DNA of 34,741 nucleotides from positions 1 to 34,741 of the forward strand of contig JAHDGY010000023.1 in the NCBI GenBank assembly GCA_020631555.1, written 5' to 3'. Shown one piece after another: positions 25,805 through 34,741 of this stretch; within the stretch, counting starts at the first letter, position 1, and each line of letters opens with the position of its first letter. Made by a program: the position numbers and the translations under genes. The notes below the pieces were generated by a model. It made no database searches. It had not been told where the DNA came from and saw nothing but the letters and a program-made list of their open reading frames with translations. The DNA comes from Flavobacteriales bacterium. GTDB lineage: Bacteria > Bacteroidota > Bacteroidia > Flavobacteriales_D > Parvicellaceae.

Positions 25805-26239
25805 TTAGTGCACTCCTGTACTACCGAACCCACCTGAACCCCTAACGGTTTCTTCCAACTCTACTACAGCCTCCAATTGCGGTTGTTCGTGTTTGACAAA
25901 TACCAATTGTGCAATTCTCTCTCCGTCTACAACTTCAAAAGGTTCATTGGATAAATTTATCAAAAGCACGCCTACTTCCCCCCTATAATCTGCGTCAATT
26001 GTACCTGGGGCGTTCAAAACCGTAATACCCTTCTTGTAAGCAAGTCCGCTTCTTGGTCTAACCTGCGCCTCAAAGCCTTGCGGAATTGCTAAATACAACC
26101 CTGAGGGTATTAGAGCTCGTTCAAGAGGAGCTAAAGTTACTGGATGCTCCAAATTTGCACGAATATCCATTCCAGCCGAATGCTCTGTTTCGTACTTCGG
26201 CAGTGTGTGTTTTGATTTATTTATTACTTCTATCTTCAC
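25805..26239 (-). CDS. dut: dUTP diphosphatase
   Basis: A 144-residue trimeric dUTPase that hydrolyses dUTP to dUMP and PPi. All five motifs are visible: AGMDIRA (motif 1), [12 protein letters not shown] (2), [20 protein letters not shown] (3, with the catalytic Asp), GERIAQLVF (4) and [10 protein letters not shown] (5). The start is a GTG at 26237-26239 directly after an in-frame TAG, so no ATG alternative exists upstream. It lies 27 bases after the flippase stop and is in the same direction. Confidence 0.96.
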   Translation of the reverse strand: MKIEVINKSKHTLPKYETEHSAGMDIRANLEHPVTLAPLERALIPSGLYLAIPQGFEAQVRPRSGLAYKKGITVLNAPGTIDADYRGEVGVLLINLSNEPFEVVDGERIAQLVFVKHEQPQLEAVVELEETVRGSGGFGSTGVH

Positions 26240-26266
26240 CTATTTCTTGCCTTATTTTAATTGCAA

Positions 26267-27805
26267 TTAGACTTGCGAAGTTACCACTTTTTTCGGTCTT
26301 TCTAGCAGGTAAACTACTACTACAAAGCACCCAAGCAGAATAGTATGGTATCCATAAACTTCCCATGAATAATTCGACACCGGATCGAAGGACCAGCTGA
26401 TAGAATACAGCAGTACCATCAGTCCAAAATACATACCTATCCTTTTGAGGTCATAAGGAATTATATAGTACCGACGCCCTATTGAGTACGACAAAAGCAT
26501 CATGGTAAAATAGCAGATCAACGTTGCCCAAGCTGCGGCCGTATATCCATAAATCGGAATAAATACCGTGTTGACCCCAATCGTCACAACCGCGCCCACA
26601 AGTGAAATTATGGCCCCGTACTTAGTCTTATTGGTAAGCTTGTACCACACCGACTGATTGTAGTACACGCCCAAAAAGAGGTATGCCAGCAGCAATACTG
26701 GAACCACATGTAAACCTTCCCAATAATCCGGATTCGCAATAAAGTACTTAAAAACATGCAGATTCAACGTGATTACTAAAAACATAAATGCAACCACAAT
26801 CACAAAATACTTCATCACCAAACCGTATGTCTCCTTAGCATTTTTAGAGGACTGCTGACTAAAGAAAAATGGCTCCGCAGCATAACGAAACGCCTGAATG
26901 AACAGGGTAATAATCATAGATAATTTGTAATTCGCACCATAAATTCCATTTTGAATCTGTGCAGCCTCAGCAGCCTCTTGACGTGTCATGTATTCCATAT
27001 ACTTCGCCATTTCAATTTTCTTAATCAGGATTCTATCTAAAGTCTCATTCACAATTCCCGCCAAACCAACAAATAACATCGGGCAGGAATACCTCAATAA
27101 TCGCCGAAACAAAGCATATTCAAACCCACCATTAAATTGCATGTACGGAATGAGCAACAAAAACTTACAAATACTAGCAACGAGATTGGAGATAAAAACA
27201 TAACCCACCCCAATTTCCTGATCAAAAACCAATTGTGTAATAGCATTTCCTCCCCGAACTTCAATAGCTGGACAATACACCAAAAAGAAAAGATTCATGG
27301 AAATATTAACCCCAACGTTGATAAGGTTTACAATCGCAAACCAAGAAGCTTTCCGGTCTGCCCTCAGCCGGGCCAATGGAATAGAACTTATAGCATCCAA
27401 ACCGACGATCATCGAAAACCAAACAACATATTCTTTGTGTGACGGGTATTCTAACCAATTGGCAATTGGCTGCGCAAAGGCGATCGCCCCAGCAATGAAC
27501 AACAGCGTCGTCGTCATTAACGAGAGTAGAATCGTTGGATAAACCGGTTTATTCTGCTCTTTTTTCAATGTGGTAAAACGAAAAAATGCTGTCTCCATTC
27601 CGTAGGTAAGCAACACAACAAGGAACGAAACGTAAGCATACATTTCTGTAATAATTCCAAATTGTTCGGTAGAAAATATCCGGTCACCTGTTAACGGATT
27701 ATCTCCGGTATATAGAGGTGTAAGCAGAAAATTAAAAAACCGCACAGCAATGCTACTCAGCCCATAAATAGCTGTCTGCCCCGCCAATCGTTTAATTACG
27801 CTCAT
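26267..27805 (-). CDS. Wzx-like oligosaccharide flippase (MATE/MOP superfamily)
   Basis: A multi-pass inner-membrane protein of 512 residues with about 12-14 helices, typical of O-antigen/polysaccharide flippases that move lipid-linked sugars across the membrane. The N-terminus RLAGQTAIYGLSSIAVRFFN matches the Wzx/RfbX family (opening with a Gly-rich helix). The ATG at 27803-27805 is preferred over a further upstream Met at 27865, because the 20 extra residues lack family match and a purine-rich AGAGGAAAG precedes 27805. It is the first gene of the envelope string. Substrate cannot be inferred. Confidence 0.9.
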   Translation of the reverse strand: MSVIKRLAGQTAIYGLSSIAVRFFNFLLTPLYTGDNPLTGDRIFSTEQFGIITEMYAYVSFLVVLLTYGMETAFFRFTTLKKEQNKPVYPTILLSLMTTTLLFIAGAIAFAQPIANWLEYPSHKEYVVWFSMIVGLDAISSIPLARLRADRKASWFAIVNLINVGVNISMNLFFLVYCPAIEVRGGNAITQLVFDQEIGVGYVFISNLVASICKFLLLIPYMQFNGGFEYALFRRLLRYSCPMLFVGLAGIVNETLDRILIKKIEMAKYMEYMTRQEAAEAAQIQNGIYGANYKLSMIITLFIQAFRYAAEPFFFSQQSSKNAKETYGLVMKYFVIVVAFMFLVITLNLHVFKYFIANPDYWEGLHVVPVLLLAYLFLGVYYNQSVWYKLTNKTKYGAIISLVGAVVTIGVNTVFIPIYGYTAAAWATLICYFTMMLLSYSIGRRYYIIPYDLKRIGMYFGLMVLLYSISWSFDPVSNYSWEVYGYHTILLGCFVVVVYLLERPKKVVTSQV

Positions 27806-28016
27806 TCTTTCCTCTTGTAGCAAATGTCCGTGCAAAGGAACGCATACATTTCGCCAATATTTCAATAATCCACCAGAAGTATTAACACAATAGTTTTTAA
27901 TTCAACTGGACTCCAAACTAGTATTTCAAAAAATATCAGACCCGAGCCACCGTTATTCGTTTCATTATGTTCATAATATCTTGCTACTCCATTCTCTACA
28001 ACCTCAATTTACGCCT

Positions 28017-28024
28017 TAATTTTG
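28017..28024 (+). promoter_or_regulatory. Putative -7 promoter box TAATTTTG for the YwqK-repeat gene
   Basis: An exact TAnnTTTG lies 25 bases before the ATG at 28050 and only seven before the ATG at 28032. A start of transcription at about 28029 would leave the 28032 ATG with almost no leader, which favours 28050. No good -33 element was found. Confidence 0.45.
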
Positions 28025-28049
28025 CGGGCATATGATTAGATATTTGATT

Positions 28050-29828
28050 ATGAAGAATATTATCATTGGGGTCTTGGTCATGTTGAGCATCAAAGTAGAT
28101 GCACAGATCAAAGACCTTGACGACCTTAGCTCAGGTTCTTTAGAACTTAAAGAGGAAATTGTTTTTTGGGATTACGACAGCACAAAGCTCAGACGCAGGG
28201 GAATGCTCAGCGCAGGAGGCGTTCAAGGAATTGGTCAAATGCATGGCAAGTGGCGATTTTGGCATCGCAATGGCAAACCAGAGATGATAGCCAGTTATTT
28301 CCGTGGAATGCTTAACGGCAAGGTTACCGAGTACTATACCAATGGTCAGAAAAAATTTGAAGGCAATTTCTTTTGCAATGCACAATACGGCCCATTCAAG
28401 TCCTACTACGTTAATGGCAAACTTGCCGAAAAAGGTGATTACGGCGAACCTGATCAAGCATTGTACGATTCACTATGGAATGCCGGCCTAATTTCTGCCT
28501 ACCACGAAGTTTGGCAACCGAAAAAAACCGGAACCTGGAAGTATTTTTATGAAAACGGAAAACCCTTCATGGAAACCAAATACGTTGATACCGATACCAT
28601 CGAAAGATTGATGAAGTATTGGACCAAAGAAGGAAAACAAACCATAAAGAAAGGAAAGGGCCACAAAAAAACTTACTACACGTCTGGAAAACCAAAAGAG
28701 GATTATAACTACGAAAAAGGGTTAAAGAACGGCGCTTTTAAAGAGTGGAGCGCCAATGGCAATCCGAAGATTGAAGGAACATACGAAAACAACCTCCGGC
28801 ACGGAGCATGGACTCTCTACTTTTTCACAAATCATCAAGTTTACCAAAGAGCAAACTACGAACAAGACAAACGTGATGGAAAATTTGAGCAGTACTTTGA
28901 GAATGGCGTGCTTAATATCGCTGGAAACTACAAAAACGGCCTCAAACAGGGCGAATGGAAGTGGCAAACTACTACGGGCGGAAAAGACATGCAAGGCAAG
29001 TTTGAAGCCGACAAACAACACGGGCAATGGAACTATTGGTACCCTAACGGCCAACTATACTATTCAGGAGAATTTACACGCGGCTTAAAGTCTGGAAATT
29101 GGACCTACAACTACAAATCGGGCAAATTATGGAAACAAGGCCCATATTCCAACGACATGAAAAATGGAGAATGGAAAGTTTGGTTTGAATCCGAAGCTTT
29201 TTCCCACAAAGGCAGCTACAAAGATGACAAGGAACACGGATTATGGGAATCATGGTACGAAAACGGAATGGAAAAAGACAAAGGGTCATTTACCAATGGA
29301 GAGCTTGACGGCCATTGGGTTGGCTGGACCCCCAACGGCAAAAAGAATTATGAAGGCCAATATGAAAACGGATTAAGAACCGGGACTTGGAATTATTGGT
29401 TTTCGAACGGTAAACTTAAGGACCAAGGAGACTTCAAGATTATTGAGGTGAAATCGCAAATTAGTGAAGCTCTTTACAAGAAAAAGTCGCATTCAAGAAA
29501 AAAAAGCGTTCGATCTGGCACTTGGCTCTCCTATTCTGAAGTAGATGGAGAAAAGGTGAGTGAGGGAACCTACAACGAAGGCAACAAACACGGAGAATGG
29601 AAATATTATTATCCAGGCGGAGCAATTATTGCTTCTTCAATCAGTTACAGCAACGGAGAACTCCATGGTACCACCAAAACCTTCTCTAGGCGGGGCGAAA
29701 TAAAATCTGAAATTGGATATAAAAACAACAAAAAACACGGCCCCTTCAAAGTGTACGGAAGGAATAGAAAACTAATAAGTCACATGGTTTTTAAAAATGG
29801 CACAAAGGTCAAAAATCACTCTCGATAG
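28050..29828 (+). CDS. Exported YwqK/MORN-type repeat protein
   Basis: A 592-residue protein from the ATG at 28050 (an ATG at 28032 would add six residues). A signal peptide (MKNIIIGVLVMLSIKVDAQ) precedes nearly continuous 20-25-residue repeats of MORN_2/YwqK type with the pattern NG...G.(W/F)..Y..NGK...G.Y.NG, for example HGKWRFWHRNGKPE, GTWKYFYENGKPFM and HGLWESWYENGMEKDKG. About twenty can be followed. The repeat, named after the B. subtilis YwqK antitoxin, is very common in exported Bacteroidota proteins where it is not tied to a toxin; none is adjacent here. Function unknown; beta-strand repeats suggest a surface or periplasmic scaffold. It is divergent from the flippase gene. Confidence 0.85.
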   Translation: MKNIIIGVLVMLSIKVDAQIKDLDDLSSGSLELKEEIVFWDYDSTKLRRRGMLSAGGVQGIGQMHGKWRFWHRNGKPEMIASYFRGMLNGKVTEYYTNGQKKFEGNFFCNAQYGPFKSYYVNGKLAEKGDYGEPDQALYDSLWNAGLISAYHEVWQPKKTGTWKYFYENGKPFMETKYVDTDTIERLMKYWTKEGKQTIKKGKGHKKTYYTSGKPKEDYNYEKGLKNGAFKEWSANGNPKIEGTYENNLRHGAWTLYFFTNHQVYQRANYEQDKRDGKFEQYFENGVLNIAGNYKNGLKQGEWKWQTTTGGKDMQGKFEADKQHGQWNYWYPNGQLYYSGEFTRGLKSGNWTYNYKSGKLWKQGPYSNDMKNGEWKVWFESEAFSHKGSYKDDKEHGLWESWYENGMEKDKGSFTNGELDGHWVGWTPNGKKNYEGQYENGLRTGTWNYWFSNGKLKDQGDFKIIEVKSQISEALYKKKSHSRKKSVRSGTWLSYSEVDGEKVSEGTYNEGNKHGEWKYYYPGGAIIASSISYSNGELHGTTKTFSRRGEIKSEIGYKNNKKHGPFKVYGRNRKLISHMVFKNGTKVKNHSR

Positions 29829-29869
29829 AAAATAGAAACAGCATTCGTTTAAAAGGCCGAATAAATCCC

Positions 29870-29877
29870 TATATTTG
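29870..29877 (+). promoter_or_regulatory. Putative -7 promoter box TATATTTG of the rimP-nusA-infB operon
   Basis: An exact TAnnTTTG 63 bases before rimP, with a TTT-containing stretch (CGTTT, ending 29850) 19 bases upstream as a weak -33 candidate. It is placed before the leader hairpin at 29908-29933. Confidence 0.45.
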
Positions 29878-29907
29878 TGGTCTAGTACTAAATTAATTTA
29901 GGAATGT

Positions 29908-29933
29908 GAGGGGACTAAAAGTCCCCTCTTTTT
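29908..29933 (+). terminator. Terminator hairpin between the promoter-like box and rimP (possible attenuator)
   Basis: GAGGGGACT (29908-29916) pairs perfectly with AGTCCCCTC (29920-29928) across a three-base loop and is followed by five T. It ends seven bases before the rimP ATG. It could stop read-through from the YwqK-repeat gene, but a promoter-like box lies 30 bases upstream of it, so it may also act within the operon leader to stop or slow transcription, or to affect access to the start codon. Confidence 0.8.
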
Positions 29934-29940
29934 ATGCTCT

Positions 29941-30414
29941 ATGATTGCCAAAGAACGAGTTATTGAACTTGCCAACAAGCGAATTGAAGAACTGGATAAC
30001 AACACTTATTTGGTGGACGTTACCGTTTCGCCATCAAATCAAATTTTGGTGGAGGTGGATAATCTGTTGGGAAGTGCAGGAATTTCAGACTGCGTTTCGA
30101 TAAGCAGAAACATTGAGCACAATTTGGATCGAGAAGTTGAAGATTTCGAACTGCAAGTAACATCTCCAGGGCTTGACCGACCGTTTAAAGTAGGGCAGCA
30201 ATACCAGAAAAATCTTGGCAAACAAGTGAAGGTGGTATTTCAGGGGCATGGCAGCATCGAAGGCGAATTAAAAGATTACGACGGAAATAACATTTGGATC
30301 GAGACCACTTCTAAACAAAGAGTGGAGGGAAAAAAGAAAAAAGAAATTGTGTCTGAATTACACGAAGTCCCCATGGACAAGGTGAAAGAGACGAAAATTG
30401 TAATTAAGTTTTAA
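29941..30414 (+). CDS. rimP: Ribosome maturation factor RimP
   Basis: A 157-residue protein needed for maturation of the 30S subunit. The N-terminal alpha/beta domain contains LVDVTVSPSNQILVEVDN, followed by the family signature DCVSISRNIEHNLDR and EDFELQVTSPGLDRPFK (VSSPGxDRPL in most species) near residues 65-82. The C-terminal Sm-like domain begins about residue 88 with NLGKQVKVVFQG. The ATG at 29941 places the fold at the N-terminus. The gene is 12 bases from nusA in the universal rimP-nusA-infB order. Confidence 0.95.
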   Translation: MIAKERVIELANKRIEELDNNTYLVDVTVSPSNQILVEVDNLLGSAGISDCVSISRNIEHNLDREVEDFELQVTSPGLDRPFKVGQQYQKNLGKQVKVVFQGHGSIEGELKDYDGNNIWIETTSKQRVEGKKKKEIVSELHEVPMDKVKETKIVIKF

Positions 30415-30426
30415 ATACGAATAACG

Positions 30427-31662
30427 ATGGACAATGCCACATTAATTGATTCGTTTTCAGAATTCAAAGAATTCAAGAATATTGACCGAGTTACCATGAT
30501 GCGTATCTTGGAAGATGTATTCCGAGCCACATTAAAGAAGAAATATGGCACGGACGATCACATCGATGTTATCATCAACATTGACAAAGGCGACCTTGAA
30601 ATTTGGGTGAACCGGGAAATTGTGATGAATGGTGAGGTTGAGGATCCTAACTTGGAAATTTCTATCACCGACGCCCTATCTATTGAGCCAGATTTCGAGG
30701 TTGGCGAGGAAGTATCTGAAGAAATAAAGATTATTGATTTTGGAAGAAGGAATATCTTGGCGCTTCGCCAAAACCTAAAGTCCAAAGTATTAGAACTTGA
30801 GAAAGACAACATATACAAAATTTACAAGGACAAAGTTGGAGACATTATTACTGGGGAAGTCTACCAAATTTGGAAGCGAGAAATTTTGGTGCTTGATGAT
30901 GAAGGAAACGAACTTATCCTTCCTAAATCCGAACAAATACCATCGGATTACTTCAAAAAAGGAGATACTCTTAGAGCGGTTGTTGCACGAGTTGACCTTA
31001 AAAATAATAGCCCAGTAATTATATTGTCCCGAACTGCGCCTGAATTCCTGGCACGCCTATTCGAATTGGAAGTGCCTGAAGTATTTGATGGTCTAATTTT
31101 GATTAAGAAAATTGTTCGGGAACCGGGTGAACGAGCAAAAGTGGCTGTTGAATCATACGACGACAGAATTGATCCAGTTGGGGCTTGTGTTGGTATGAAA
31201 GGATCTAGAATCCACGGCATTGTTCGTGAGCTCAGAAATGAAAATATTGACGTTATCAACTGGACCTCGAATACGCAACTACTTGTACAGCGGTCATTAA
31301 GTCCAGCAAAAATTTCTTCTATCACTTTGAAAAACCAGAATTCGAGGGCAGAGGTGTTTTTGAAGCCAGATCAAGTGTCTCTGGCAATTGGGAAAGGGGG
31401 GCACAATATTAAGCTTGCGTCAAAATTATGTGAACTGGAAATCGATGTTTACCGAGAAGGAGCTGAAGATATAGAAGATGTTGATTTAGAGGAGTTTGCA
31501 GACGAAATAGACAGCTGGATCTTGGACGAATTGAAAGCAATTGGTTGCGATTCGGCAAAATCTGTGCTTGAAATTCCAACAGCAGACTTGGTGAAACGAA
31601 CCGATTTGGAAGAGGAAACGATTTCGGAAGTGGTAAAAATATTACAATCGGAATTCGAATAG
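30427..31662 (+). CDS. nusA: Transcription termination/antitermination factor NusA
   Basis: A 411-residue RNA-polymerase-binding factor that promotes pausing and intrinsic termination and takes part in antitermination. The N-terminal RNAP-binding domain (about 1-125) starts with LIDSFSEFKEFKNIDRVTM; the S1 domain follows (about 130-200; GDIITGEVYQIWKREILVL), then KH1 with PVGACVGMKGSRIHGIVREL and KH2 with VSLAIGKGGHNIKLASKL. A short helix-hairpin segment (DELKAIGCDSAKSVLEI) ends the protein; the two acidic repeats of E. coli NusA are absent. The infB gene starts 81 bases later. NusA could act on the leader hairpin of its own operon. Confidence 0.96.
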   Translation: MDNATLIDSFSEFKEFKNIDRVTMMRILEDVFRATLKKKYGTDDHIDVIINIDKGDLEIWVNREIVMNGEVEDPNLEISITDALSIEPDFEVGEEVSEEIKIIDFGRRNILALRQNLKSKVLELEKDNIYKIYKDKVGDIITGEVYQIWKREILVLDDEGNELILPKSEQIPSDYFKKGDTLRAVVARVDLKNNSPVIILSRTAPEFLARLFELEVPEVFDGLILIKKIVREPGERAKVAVESYDDRIDPVGACVGMKGSRIHGIVRELRNENIDVINWTSNTQLLVQRSLSPAKISSITLKNQNSRAEVFLKPDQVSLAIGKGGHNIKLASKLCELEIDVYREGAEDIEDVDLEEFADEIDSWILDELKAIGCDSAKSVLEIPTADLVKRTDLEEETISEVVKILQSEFE

Positions 31663-31742
31663 GAAGACCGAGTTCAATAACAGTGAATTAAAGGAGTAGA
31701 AAAGTTTTAAGTATACTTGCAAACCGAAAGCGGCATCATTAT

Positions 31743-34391
31743 ATGGCAGCACCGAAAAGATTAAATAAAGTAGCGAGAGAGTTTAATGTTGGCATAAGTA
31801 CAATCGTTGAATTTCTTGCTTCCATTGGTAAAGAGGTCGAAACCAATCCGAACACCAAAATAGATTCTGATCTGTACGATTTGTTGGTGGACGAATTTCA
31901 GGCCGAAAAGAAAGCCAAAGAAGAGTCCAAATCGGTGCTTGAAAAAGAGGAACGAATTGCGATTTCCATCACTCCAAAAGAGGTTAAAGAAGAAGATCCT
32001 GTTGAAGAGGTAAAGCTTCCTGAACCAATTCAGCCGGAACAAATTCCAGCACCTGCTGCAGAAAAAGAAAAGAAAACTCGACCATCGGTTATTGGAAAAA
32101 TTGATTTGAGTGCTGTAAACCAACGCACCCGACCAGTAAAAAAGGCTAAGCAAGAGCCCAAACCAGAGCCTAAAAAGCCTATTGCTAAAAAGGAACAACC
32201 TAAAAAGGTTGAACAGCCTAAGCTTGTTAAGCAGGAAGAGAAAAAGCCTAAGGAAGCTACGCCACCACCACAGATTGAAACCATTAAGGCGAGAAGCGAG
32301 AAGCTAACTGGCCCTAAGGTTCTTGGTAAAATTGAACTTCCTAAGGAACAAGTTCGTTCTAAGTCGTCAGATGATGACAACAAGCGAAAACGTAAACGAA
32401 TTAAGAAAGTTAACGTTGAAAAGGCTGGCCAAAGAGCTACCCGAGAGCATAAAAAGGCCAATAAAAAAACGGTTAAAAAACAGGAGATTTCTCCAGATGA
32501 AATAAACAAAGAGATAAAAGAAACTCTTGCGCGACTTAGCGGTGGAGGGAAGTCTAAAGGCGCTCGAAACCGTCGTGCAAAACGAGATGCACAAGCGGAA
32601 AGAAGAGAGATGGAAGCCATGGAACAGGCAGAACAGGAAACAGTATTAAAGCTTACTGAGTTCGTTACTGTATCTGAACTTGCTTCTATGATGAACAAAT
32701 CGGCGACAGATATTATTGGCGCTTGTATGTCTCTTGGAATCTTTGCTTCTATTAACCAAAGACTTGACGCTGAAACAATCGTTATCATTGCAGAGGAGTA
32801 CGGGTACACTGTAGAGTTTATCAAAGCTCAAGAGCAGGATGAAATCGAAATTGAAGAAGATAAACCTGAAGATCTACTACCACGATGTCCAATTGTGACT
32901 GTCATGGGTCATGTTGATCACGGTAAAACCTCGCTCCTTGATTACATTCGAGAGGCGAAAGTTACAGAAGGTGAAGCGGGTGGAATTACTCAGCACATCG
33001 GGGCCTACAATGTGACTGGTGAGAGTGGCCAGAAGATCACTTTCCTAGACACCCCTGGTCATGAAGCTTTTACCGCGATGCGGGCTCGTGGAGCTCAAGT
33101 AACAGACGTTGCAATTATAATTATCGCGGCAGATGACGACGTGATGCCTCAAACGAAAGAGGCAATCAACCACGCCCAAGCTGCCGGTGTTCCAATGATA
33201 TTCGCATTCAACAAATGTGATAAACCAGACGCTAATCCAGATCGAATCAAAGAACAACTTTCACAGATGAATATCCTTGTTGAGGACTGGGGAGGTAAGT
33301 TCCAATGTCAAGAGGTTTCGGCAAAAACTGGAAAAGGAATTGACGAACTTCTAGAAAAAGTTTTATTAGAAGCTGAACTTCTAGAATTAAAAGCAAATCC
33401 GAATAAACGTGCACTGGGTACCATTATAGAATCCACCCTTGACAAAGGTAGAGGATATGTAACCACCTTGCTGGTTGAAGCTGGTACACTTAAAATCGGC
33501 GACGTACTTTTGGCCGGAACTCAATATGGGAAGGTTAAGGCCATGCACAACGAACGAGGTGAAGCCGTTAACGAAGTCGGTCCTTCAATGCCCGTATCTA
33601 TTCTTGGTATGAACGGTGCAGTTACTGCAGGAGATCACTTCAACGTAATGGAGGATGAGAAAGAGGTAAAAGCAATTTCCGCTCGTAGACAACAATTGCA
33701 GCGTGAGCAAACCGTAAGGACCCAAAAGCACATTACGATTGAGGAAATCGGTAGACGTATCGCTGTTGGAGACTTCCAAGAGTTAAACGTAATCGTTAAG
33801 GGTGATGTGGATGGCTCAATTGAGGCATTAAGTGATTCATTGCTTAAACTGTCAACAGAGCAAATAGAGGTTAAAATTATTCACAAGGCAGTTGGTCAGA
33901 TTTCAGAATCAGATGTGTTACTTGCAACGGCTTCTGACGCCATCATTGTCGGCTTCCAAGTAAGACCTTCTGCAAATGCTAAAAAACTTGCTGAAAAAGA
34001 AGGAATCGACATTCGACTTTATTCAGTCATCTACAAAGCAATTGAAGAAATTAAGGATGCCATGGAAGGTATGCTTGCACCAGAAATGGTGGAAGAGATT
34101 ACCGGTACAGCGGAGGTACGAGAAACTTTCAAGATCACCAAAGTTGGAACCATTGCTGGATGTTATGTGCATGATGGTAAGCTAGTTAGAAATAACAAGG
34201 TTAGAGTTATTCGCGAAGGTATCGTAATCTATGCCGGAGAACTTGGCTCTTTGAAGCGATTTAAAGATGACGTAAAAGAAGTTACACATAACTACGAGTG
34301 CGGTCTTAACATCGACAAATTTAACGACATTAAAGTAGGTGACCATATTGAATCATACCACGAAGTAGAAGTTGCGCGTAAGCTGAAATAA
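31743..34391 (+). CDS. infB: Translation initiation factor IF-2
   Basis: An 882-residue GTPase that brings initiator tRNA to the 30S subunit. Order: IF2N-type start (residues 1-50; [19 protein letters not shown]); a long Lys/Glu/Pro/Arg-rich linker (about 55-290) as usual in large IF-2; a second IF2N (about 305-360); the G domain with G1 GHVDHGKT (389-396), G3 DTPGH (about 436), G4 NKCD (about 490) and G5 SAKTG (about 527); then domain 2 and the C-terminal initiator-tRNA-binding domain with [20 protein letters not shown] at 31712-31719 is a 7/8 match to a -7 box, so extra transcription from inside the operon is possible. Last gene of the rimP-nusA-infB unit within the window. Confidence 0.97.
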   Translation: MAAPKRLNKVAREFNVGISTIVEFLASIGKEVETNPNTKIDSDLYDLLVDEFQAEKKAKEESKSVLEKEERIAISITPKEVKEEDPVEEVKLPEPIQPEQIPAPAAEKEKKTRPSVIGKIDLSAVNQRTRPVKKAKQEPKPEPKKPIAKKEQPKKVEQPKLVKQEEKKPKEATPPPQIETIKARSEKLTGPKVLGKIELPKEQVRSKSSDDDNKRKRKRIKKVNVEKAGQRATREHKKANKKTVKKQEISPDEINKEIKETLARLSGGGKSKGARNRRAKRDAQAERREMEAMEQAEQETVLKLTEFVTVSELASMMNKSATDIIGACMSLGIFASINQRLDAETIVIIAEEYGYTVEFIKAQEQDEIEIEEDKPEDLLPRCPIVTVMGHVDHGKTSLLDYIREAKVTEGEAGGITQHIGAYNVTGESGQKITFLDTPGHEAFTAMRARGAQVTDVAIIIIAADDDVMPQTKEAINHAQAAGVPMIFAFNKCDKPDANPDRIKEQLSQMNILVEDWGGKFQCQEVSAKTGKGIDELLEKVLLEAELLELKANPNKRALGTIIESTLDKGRGYVTTLLVEAGTLKIGDVLLAGTQYGKVKAMHNERGEAVNEVGPSMPVSILGMNGAVTAGDHFNVMEDEKEVKAISARRQQLQREQTVRTQKHITIEEIGRRIAVGDFQELNVIVKGDVDGSIEALSDSLLKLSTEQIEVKIIHKAVGQISESDVLLATASDAIIVGFQVRPSANAKKLAEKEGIDIRLYSVIYKAIEEIKDAMEGMLAPEMVEEITGTAEVRETFKITKVGTIAGCYVHDGKLVRNNKVRVIREGIVIYAGELGSLKRFKDDVKEVTHNYECGLNIDKFNDIKVGDHIESYHEVEVARKLK

Positions 34392-34741
34392 ACTCTTGCA
34401 TAAGTCAATTCAGAATTGCTAAGTTTTACTAATTTCTAGCGAAAAGGCAAACTAGCCGGCTAGAATCCCTTTATTAGTGCTTATAATCCAATTGGCTCGG
34501 AACAGGTTTGTCTATTATGTCTGTCCATCCATTAAATTTCTATTAAAACCAGTTGACCCTTTTCACTGCATCGGTCACTTTTGTTGGGTCAGCAGAATTG
34601 AACTTAGTTCACGCTCTGCACTTTAGCAAGTTGATATATTCGATACCCGTCCAGAAGAGTGTGTCTGAAAAGGAAAGGAGTTTCCCACAATTTAACAAGT
34701 TTGTAATTGCAATAAAACAGACTAAAAAAAATCATTGGAAA
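34392..34741. other. 350-base stretch after infB without a recognisable gene
   Basis: No forward or reverse frame is long enough to call. It holds CTAGCCGGCTAG (a perfect palindrome at about 34453-34464, not a terminator), two short inverted pairs (CAATTC/GAATTG and TGAAC/GTTCA) and a 19-base motif near 34649 related to the one at 16568. The end of infB shows no clear intrinsic terminator in this stretch. Confidence 0.6.
34649..34668. repeat. Second copy of the 19-base GTCCAGA...TGTCTG motif
   Basis: GTCCAGAAGAGTGTGTCTG matches the motif at about 16568 at 17 of 19 positions. The first copy lies next to a transposase remnant, so this may mark another decayed insertion-sequence end, but no transposase sequence is seen here. 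The window ends about 75 bases later. Confidence 0.25.

Noticed and set aside
28722-29088. 110-residue frames on both strands inside the YwqK-repeat gene
   Set aside because: They reflect the regular repeat codons read in other frames.
28050-29828. Toxin-antitoxin system suggested by the YwqK label
   Set aside because: No toxin-like gene on either side, and the protein is exported.
32030-32824. 264-residue open frame on the - strand inside infB
   Set aside because: It is low-complexity Ser/Phe/Leu sequence mirroring the Lys/Glu-rich linker of IF-2 and has no family features.
34453-34464. CTAGCCGGCTAG palindrome as terminator of infB
   Set aside because: Only a four-base stem is possible with a real loop, and no T-run follows directly.

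Overview
The window looks like chromosome of a Bacteroidota bacterium, probably from the Flavobacteriales or a neighbouring order. The evidence is lineage-typical families (DUF3078, DUF4292 and DUF4837 proteins, an exported YwqK/MORN-repeat protein, a two-component-regulator beta-propeller, LytS/LytTR signalling), lack of strong Shine-Dalgarno sequences before most genes, and TAnnTTTG promoter elements (the Bacteroidota -7 box) before several genes. No tRNA, rRNA, CRISPR array or intact mobile element is visible.

Layout. (1) 1-4538, + strand: a short unidentified tail, trpS, an ArsC/Spx-like protein overlapping an EamA permease, then yicC-gmk-nadD. (2) 4542-12107, a signalling block: a LytTR response regulator and a LytS-type histidine kinase on the - strand; on the + strand a SiaB-like kinase, a SiaC-like phosphoprotein and a tandem universal stress protein; convergent to these, a 1181-residue membrane protein joining a periplasmic beta-propeller to a cytoplasmic PAS domain and a PP2C/SpoIIE phosphatase. 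Together these have the parts of a SiaA/B/C-type partner switch without the SiaD diguanylate cyclase. (3) 12196-16442, + strand: a membrane-anchored CotH-kinase/lamin-tail protein, an MscS channel and a DUF3078 protein ending in a clear intrinsic terminator. (4) 16443-16790: a decayed IS5-type transposase fragment. (5) 16791-27805, - strand: a long envelope-centred gene string, in transcription order flippase, dut, nucleotidyltransferase, TPR lipoprotein, DUF4292 lipoprotein, EnvC-like protein, tatA, gatA, LysM transglycosylase, DUF4837 lipoprotein. (6) 28050-29828, +: an exported YwqK/MORN-repeat protein. (7) 29870-34391, +: rimP-nusA-infB, preceded by a promoter-like element and a strong terminator hairpin placed between that element and rimP, which suggests attenuation. 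(8) 34392-34741: non-coding by inspection.

Most genes are conserved housekeeping or envelope genes. The less ordinary parts are the propeller-PAS-PP2C/SiaB/SiaC block, the rimP leader terminator, the CotH protein, and the transposase remnant with a related 19-base motif near the right end. All family assignments come from reading motifs and recalling families; no search was run.
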